A DNA stretch of 9,065 nucleotides, from NCBI GenBank assembly GCA_955652635.1, contig CATPBN010000084.1, forward strand, positions 1-9,065, in the 5' to 3' direction. A program made the position numbers and the translations under genes. The stretch is from an uncultured Gemmatimonadaceae bacterium (GTDB lineage: Bacteria > Gemmatimonadota > Gemmatimonadetes > Gemmatimonadales > Gemmatimonadaceae). Positions 5,398-9,065 of this stretch are shown here, in pieces; the first letter of the stretch is position 1; each line of letters starts with the position of its first letter. A model generated the notes under the pieces. That model saw nothing but the letters and a program-made list of their open reading frames with translations. It did not search any database and was not told the DNA's origin.

Positions 5398-7224
5398 CTA
5401 TTCGCGCGCCGAGGAAGCTTTCGACCCACCGGAGCCTTCGAAGATATTTCCATCTACGAACTCAGGCAACCCGTCGCGCAAAAAAGGAGCGTCACCGAAC
5501 GCGGAGAGCAGACGCCTCCGAAGCTCTCCCTCGGCTTCACGAGCGGTCTTTGATTCCAATGCCGCGTTTGCTGCCTCCGCTGCGACGGCGACGCTGACGC
5601 CCCGCACAATCCGCTTGACGAGCGGGACCGCGCGCCCCGCGACGCTGAGAGAGCGGACTCCAAGGCCGATCAGCGCGAAGGCCATGATGGGCTGCGAAGC
5701 CATTTCCCCGCAGACCGCAACTTCCAGGTGGTGAGCAACTCCCACGTCGACGATTCGCTTGATCAGGGTCAGCACGGCTGGATGCAACGGAGTGAAGCGC
5801 GAGGCCAGGTTCGCGCTGCCCCGGTCGACAGCAAGAGTGTACTGGACGAGATCATTGGTTCCGATGCTGAAGAACGAGACATCGTCAACGAGCGTGTGGA
5901 TGGACAGCGCGGCGGCAGGCGTCTCGACCATCACGCCGAGAGGAAGCTCGTGACGGTATTCGACTCCTCGCGCATCCAGCTCTCTAGCCGCTTCATCGAG
6001 GAGGTGTCGCGCCTGCCTGACCTCGTCGAGCGTGATGATGAGGGGAAACATGATGCGGACATCGCCGTGCATCGCCGCGCGCAGCAAGGCACGAAGCTGT
6101 GTCTTGAAGAGCTCTGGCTCATCGAGGCACATCCTGATGGCGCGCCAGCCGAGGAACGGATTCGGATCGGTCGGATAGCCTCCGACGGGGAGTTTGTCGC
6201 CCCCGACGTCGAAGGTGCGGATCACGACGGGCCTTCCGCCAAATGCTTCGACGACGTGACGGTAGGCCCTGTACTGCTCTTCCTCGTCCGGCATGGTCGC
6301 CCTGCCTACCACGAGGAACTCGGTGCGCATCAGGCCCACGCCTTCGGCGCCGCTATGAGCGGCGAATTCAGCCTCCTCGGGCAAATCGACGTTGGCACGC
6401 AGGGTAACCCAGTGGCCGTCGAGCGTCACTGAATCAGCGGTTGCCATCGCCTGGAGCTCGACCACCTCGGCCGCCTCACGCGCCCGCCGCTCGCGATAGG
6501 TGGCGAGCTGCGTGGGGCTTGGATTGATCACAAGCACGCCCGATGTGCCGTCGAGGATCACGTACTCGCTGCCGTCCAGACGCTCAGTCGCCTCGCGCAA
6601 GCCGACGACGGCCGGAAGTCCCAGCGATCGGGCAAGAATTGCAACGTGCGACGTTCGAGTGCCGGCATCCGTCGCGATGCCGATGATCGCCTCGCGATCG
6701 AGCTGCACGGTCAGGCTTGGTGTGAGATCGTGGGTGACAAGAATCTTGTTCGATCCCTTGGGGAGATCGACCGGGTCGTGATCGGGAAGCCCGAGGAGAA
6801 TCGACAGCACGCGAATGTGAACGTCGATCAGATCGCCGACCCTCTCGCGCAGCATCGGACGCGCGTGTGCGGCGAATTGTTGACGCCACTCGAACACGAC
6901 GAGGTCGAACGCTTTCTCTGCGCCGAGGTTCTGGTGGATGAGCTCCTCGACCTGGCGGAGCAGCTCGCCATCTTCGAGAATCGAGAGCTGCACGTCGAAG
7001 ATCGCAGCCTCCTCCGGACCGGCGTGCCTTTCAGCGCGTGCTCTCACGTGCTGCACCCTCTCCCGCCCTTTCGCAAGTGCCTCATGGAAGCGCTTGATCT
7101 CGCCCGGAATCGCCTCATCAGCGATGATGCGGTGTCGAACGTCGGGGACTTCCCACCGGAGAAGGTGGACTTGCCCATCCACGATCCCGGGAGACGCCGG
7201 GATGCCGGCAAGTCCCGTAGACAT
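5398..7224 (-). CDS. ptsI: Phosphoenolpyruvate-protein phosphotransferase (PTS Enzyme I)
   Basis: Enzyme I takes the phosphate of phosphoenolpyruvate onto a histidine and passes it to HPr, starting the PTS relay in the cytosol. The protein has 608 residues, slightly longer than the usual 570-580. It begins with the typical GIPASPGIVDGQVHLL. The phospho-accepting histidine is His193 in DAGTRTSHVAILARSLGLPA. The PEP-binding barrel shows GVGLMRTEFL (295-304), VIRTFDVGGDK (334-344), GVMVETPAA (430-438), FSIGTNDLVQYTLAVDR (452-468), and the catalytic Cys505 in VAVCGEMAS. The ATG overlaps the HPr stop by one base (TGATG), a coupled HPr-EI pair as in many bacteria. About 20 polar residues at the C-terminus have no clear family counterpart. 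Confidence 0.98.
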   Translation of the reverse strand: MSTGLAGIPASPGIVDGQVHLLRWEVPDVRHRIIADEAIPGEIKRFHEALAKGRERVQHVRARAERHAGPEEAAIFDVQLSILEDGELLRQVEELIHQNLGAEKAFDLVVFEWRQQFAAHARPMLRERVGDLIDVHIRVLSILLGLPDHDPVDLPKGSNKILVTHDLTPSLTVQLDREAIIGIATDAGTRTSHVAILARSLGLPAVVGLREATERLDGSEYVILDGTSGVLVINPSPTQLATYRERRAREAAEVVELQAMATADSVTLDGHWVTLRANVDLPEEAEFAAHSGAEGVGLMRTEFLVVGRATMPDEEEQYRAYRHVVEAFGGRPVVIRTFDVGGDKLPVGGYPTDPNPFLGWRAIRMCLDEPELFKTQLRALLRAAMHGDVRIMFPLIITLDEVRQARHLLDEAARELDARGVEYRHELPLGVMVETPAAALSIHTLVDDVSFFSIGTNDLVQYTLAVDRGSANLASRFTPLHPAVLTLIKRIVDVGVAHHLEVAVCGEMASQPIMAFALIGLGVRSLSVAGRAVPLVKRIVRGVSVAVAAEAANAALESKTAREAEGELRRRLLSAFGDAPFLRDGLPEFVDGNIFEGSGGSKASSARE

Positions 7225-7490
7225 CAGCTCTCCCCGAACTTGTTTGCGATCACGGTGCTCAGCGCGTCGAGCGCGGCGTCAGCATCGTCACCCGTTGCCC
7301 GCAGAGTGATCGTCGCGCCGTGCTCCGCGGCGAGCATCATCACTCCCATGATGCTCTTCGCGTTCACCTCGAGATCGTCGCGCACGATGGTGATGTTGCT
7401 CTTGAACTTTCCCGCCGCCTTGACGATCTCGGCGGCCGGGCGCGCGTGTATGCCCAGCTTGTTGACGATCTTTGCTTCGCGCTCAGGCAT
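7224..7490 (-). CDS. ptsH: Phosphocarrier protein HPr
   Basis: HPr is the small cytosolic phosphocarrier between Enzyme I and the sugar-specific EII proteins. The 88-residue protein carries the active site GIHARPAA with His15 and the supporting Arg17. It also has NAKSIMGVMMLA with Ser46, the residue phosphorylated by HPr kinase/phosphorylase where that enzyme is present, so this HPr could serve in signalling as well as transport. The open frame continues far upstream inside the EIID gene, but the ATG at 7490 gives the standard HPr N-terminus and overlaps the EIID stop as TGATG. The downstream junction with ptsI has the same TGATG form. The kinase gene is not in this window. Confidence 0.97.
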   Translation of the reverse strand: MPEREAKIVNKLGIHARPAAEIVKAAGKFKSNITIVRDDLEVNAKSIMGVMMLAAEHGATITLRATGDDADAALDALSTVIANKFGES

Positions 7491-8260
7491 CAGGTAAGAA
7501 CCGAGTAGAGTACGAACACAGCGAGGACTCCGAGAGCAATGCGCCAACCCTCCGCTCGTTCGCGCAAGCGTGCGAGCAGGAGAATGCCAATCAACGCCGC
7601 GCCTATGATGCCCCCAGCGAATACCCGGCCCGGCCCAACGACTCGCTCTAGGGCGACCGGCAGCGCGATTCCGGCCACCAGCGCCGCCGCGCTCCCGATA
7701 TACTGTGGTCCCTGCCGGAACACAGGATTGCCGAGGGCGGATGCGACGTTCAAGCCGCGAGACAGGCCGATGTGAAGCCCCCAGGCTCTGAGCAGCAAAT
7801 GTCCGGCGTTGTACAGCAAGAGAAATGTACCGACAACTGCCAGAGCGGACGCACCAGCGCCAAAAACGCCGAGTGCTACCACCGAGCAGAACGGCAGCCA
7901 GCTGGCCCACACGAGCCGGTCGCCGACGCTGCCGAGCGGGCTCGCCAGCGCGCTTCGAAAGCGCTCGATTCTCGCTGGATCGACGCCTTCCAGCTCGGCG
8001 CGGGTGAGCGAGCCGATAGCGACTCCAGTGAGATACGGGTGCGCATTGAAGTAGCGCGATTCTCGCGCCAGCGCCGAGCGGTATTGTGCTCCGTCAACGC
8101 CGCCAGGGAGATATCTCAAGGCGGGTTCCATCGCGAACCCGATGCCGGTGCCGAGCAGCGTCTCGTAATTCCACGAGCCCTGCACGGCGAGCATACGGAC
8201 AAACATCGCGAGTTTGACACGTCTTGGAAGAGAGATTCCCTCGGCTGCGGTCGTCGTCAT
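7490..8260 (-). CDS. PTS mannose/sorbose-family transporter subunit IID
   Basis: EIID is one of the two membrane subunits of mannose-family PTS permeases and acts with EIIC to move the sugar across the inner membrane. From the ATG at 8260 the protein has 256 residues. Its N-terminal half has the family pattern FVRMLAVQGSWNYETLLGTG followed by GFAMEPALRYL, then FNAHPYLTGVAIGSLTRAE and a SALASPLGSVGDRLVW segment. The C-terminal half contains several hydrophobic helices (for example ASALAVVGTFLLLY, AAALVAGIALPVAL and IGAALIGILLLA). The reading frame continues upstream to 8413, but that extension is Arg/Ser-rich and lies inside the EIIC gene. The ATG overlaps the EIIC stop as ATGA. The substrate cannot be told from sequence. 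Confidence 0.95.
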   Translation of the reverse strand: MTTTAAEGISLPRRVKLAMFVRMLAVQGSWNYETLLGTGIGFAMEPALRYLPGGVDGAQYRSALARESRYFNAHPYLTGVAIGSLTRAELEGVDPARIERFRSALASPLGSVGDRLVWASWLPFCSVVALGVFGAGASALAVVGTFLLLYNAGHLLLRAWGLHIGLSRGLNVASALGNPVFRQGPQYIGSAAALVAGIALPVALERVVGPGRVFAGGIIGAALIGILLLARLRERAEGWRIALGVLAVFVLYSVLT

Positions 8261-8937
8261 ATGCGAAGCAGAACGACGGATACGACCAGCCCGCCAACAA
8301 AAAACCAGATTACGTGGCGCACTGAATGGAAAACCTTCCAGAGCGCGCCGCCCGCGACTGTCGCCGCGACGATTACTACGACGGCTCGCGAATAGTCCGA
8401 TTCGCTCCCCCAAACAGCCACGATGGCGCGGACGAGGGGGCTGAAGATCATCATCCCGAGCGTCGTCACGAGCGCGCCCCGCAGCAGGTCAAGGGTCATC
8501 CCCGAGAGGTGGAGCGATAGAAGCGCCCCACTTGATCCTTCCTCTATTTGGTCGCGGGCTCGTTCGAGACGGCCAGCGATCATGCGTCGCAAGACAACCA
8601 TGCTCGACCCGCTGATGCTCGCGGTCAGTAGCGCGGCGAGAACCGAGGCCGGTAAAGCCCCCGGCATACCGTGCGCTTCCGAGGCGAACAGTGCACCGCC
8701 AACGACACCGGCCGAGCCCCATTCAGGGTAGCGCGACGCTCCAAACGGCAGCGTGTCCAGCGCAATGAGCTCCAACACGATTCCAATCAGCAGGCCCGAC
8801 TCGCTGTGGCCGATAAACGTTCCGGCCAACGTCGACGCGACAATCGGCCGCGAGACCATCGCCTGGGGAAAGCTCACGACATCGAGTCCGAGCAATCCAC
8901 CAAGCAGCGCGAGGGGCAACGCCTCGAGCAGACTCAC
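8257..8937 (-). CDS. PTS mannose/sorbose-family transporter subunit IIC
   Basis: EIIC forms the sugar-translocating membrane component together with EIID. The 226-residue protein is almost entirely hydrophobic helices. Family-like features are the LDVVSFPQAMVSRPIVASTLAG opening segment, GLLIGIVLELIALDTLPFG (about 48-66), and the small-residue-rich WGSAGVVGGALFA that follows. Family members are often about 240-260 residues, so this one is slightly short, mainly in the central loops. The GTG start shares GTGA with the stop of the upstream EIIB gene, and the stop shares ATGA with EIID, so all three EII genes should be translated together. Confidence 0.92.
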   Translation of the reverse strand: MSLLEALPLALLGGLLGLDVVSFPQAMVSRPIVASTLAGTFIGHSESGLLIGIVLELIALDTLPFGASRYPEWGSAGVVGGALFASEAHGMPGALPASVLAALLTASISGSSMVVLRRMIAGRLERARDQIEEGSSGALLSLHLSGMTLDLLRGALVTTLGMMIFSPLVRAIVAVWGSESDYSRAVVVIVAATVAGGALWKVFHSVRHVIWFFVGGLVVSVVLLRI

Positions 8938-9065
8938 TTCGACTGGCCCTCGAGAACCTCGGATAGTGGCACCGCCCGGGCAGATGGAACATCCTGCGCC
9001 GTCACTTCGACACCGGACGCCTCCAGCGCGCGCAGCTGCTGCTCCTCGATGGGAGTGAGAAAAAC
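8934..9065 (-). CDS. PTS mannose/sorbose-family subunit IIB, C-terminal part
   Basis: Only the last 43 residues lie in the window; the frame is open to the edge. The segment LRALEASGVEVTAQDVPSA followed by RAVPLSEVL matches the C-terminal end of mannose-family EIIB domains, in which a GV-V-x-x-QDVP stretch is conserved. EIIB is a cytoplasmic protein that carries phosphate from EIIA to the incoming sugar. Its active-site histidine would be near the N-terminus, outside the window. The stop overlaps the EIIC start (GTGA). The position directly before EIIC and EIID gives strong support. Confidence 0.85.
   Translation of the reverse strand, partial: VFLTPIEEQQLRALEASGVEVTAQDVPSARAVPLSEVLEGQSK

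Noticed and set aside
4277..5734. A 485-codon plus-strand open frame
   Set aside because: It lies entirely opposite metK and the end of ptsI, both certain by motif. Its product is Arg/Asp/Val-rich with no recognisable family features, as expected for the antisense of a GC-rich gene.
7491..7910. A long N-terminal extension of HPr
   Set aside because: It is an out-of-frame reading of the EIID gene. The ATG at 7490 gives a standard 88-residue HPr with His15 and Ser46 at canonical positions.
8261..8413. An N-terminal extension of EIID
   Set aside because: It lies inside the EIIC gene in another frame and is Arg-rich. The ATG at 8260 forms an ATGA overlap and matches the family start.
1..9065. 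Mobile elements, CRISPR arrays, tRNA or rRNA genes
   Set aside because: I saw no transposase or integrase coding sequence, regular repeats, terminal inverted repeats, or tRNA/rRNA core motifs on either strand.

Overview
The window is a compact, GC-rich bacterial chromosome segment in which every supported gene lies on the minus strand; read in transcription order it runs from position 9065 down to 1. Gene density is very high, start and stop codons mostly overlap, and no tRNA, rRNA, insertion sequence or CRISPR array is visible. A mannose-family PTS with an HPr that keeps Ser46, together with metK, a DUF151 nuclease and a TonB-independent-looking view of a lipoprotein-based corrinoid importer, would suit a GC-rich Gram-negative phylum such as Gemmatimonadota. 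That placement is an inference from gene content and is not proven by the sequence.

Region 1 (9065 to 5398) is a PTS operon: the tail of an EIIB of the mannose/sorbose family, EIIC, EIID, HPr and Enzyme I (ptsI). Each junction is a 1- or 4-base overlap (GTGA, ATGA, TGATG, TGATG). Phosphate would pass from PEP to EI His193, then HPr His15, then EIIA/EIIB (upstream, outside the window), and finally to the sugar brought in through EIIC/EIID. HPr also keeps Ser46, the usual HPr-kinase target.

Region 2 (5344 to 2637) holds metK (S-adenosylmethionine synthetase), which follows ptsI after a 53-base gap and ends at a strong intrinsic terminator. Next come a DUF151 bifunctional-nuclease-family gene and an unrecognised secreted, C-terminally membrane-anchored protein that overlap each other.

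Region 3 (2618 to 1) is a corrinoid uptake operon: a cobalamin riboswitch, a lipoprotein substrate-binding protein (BtuF-like), a FecCD-family permease (BtuC-like) and an ABC ATPase (BtuD-like, cut by the window edge). The aptamer has an 8-bp closing stem, the conserved B12 box, a candidate kissing-loop hairpin, and a small hairpin that covers the Shine-Dalgarno sequence of the first gene. This points to translational control of vitamin B12 import.

No wholly new system is evident. The items most worth a second look are the riboswitch expression platform, the terminator lying only 24 bases before the DUF151 gene, and a T9 homopolymer in the anchored protein where slippage in either direction would remove its membrane anchor.
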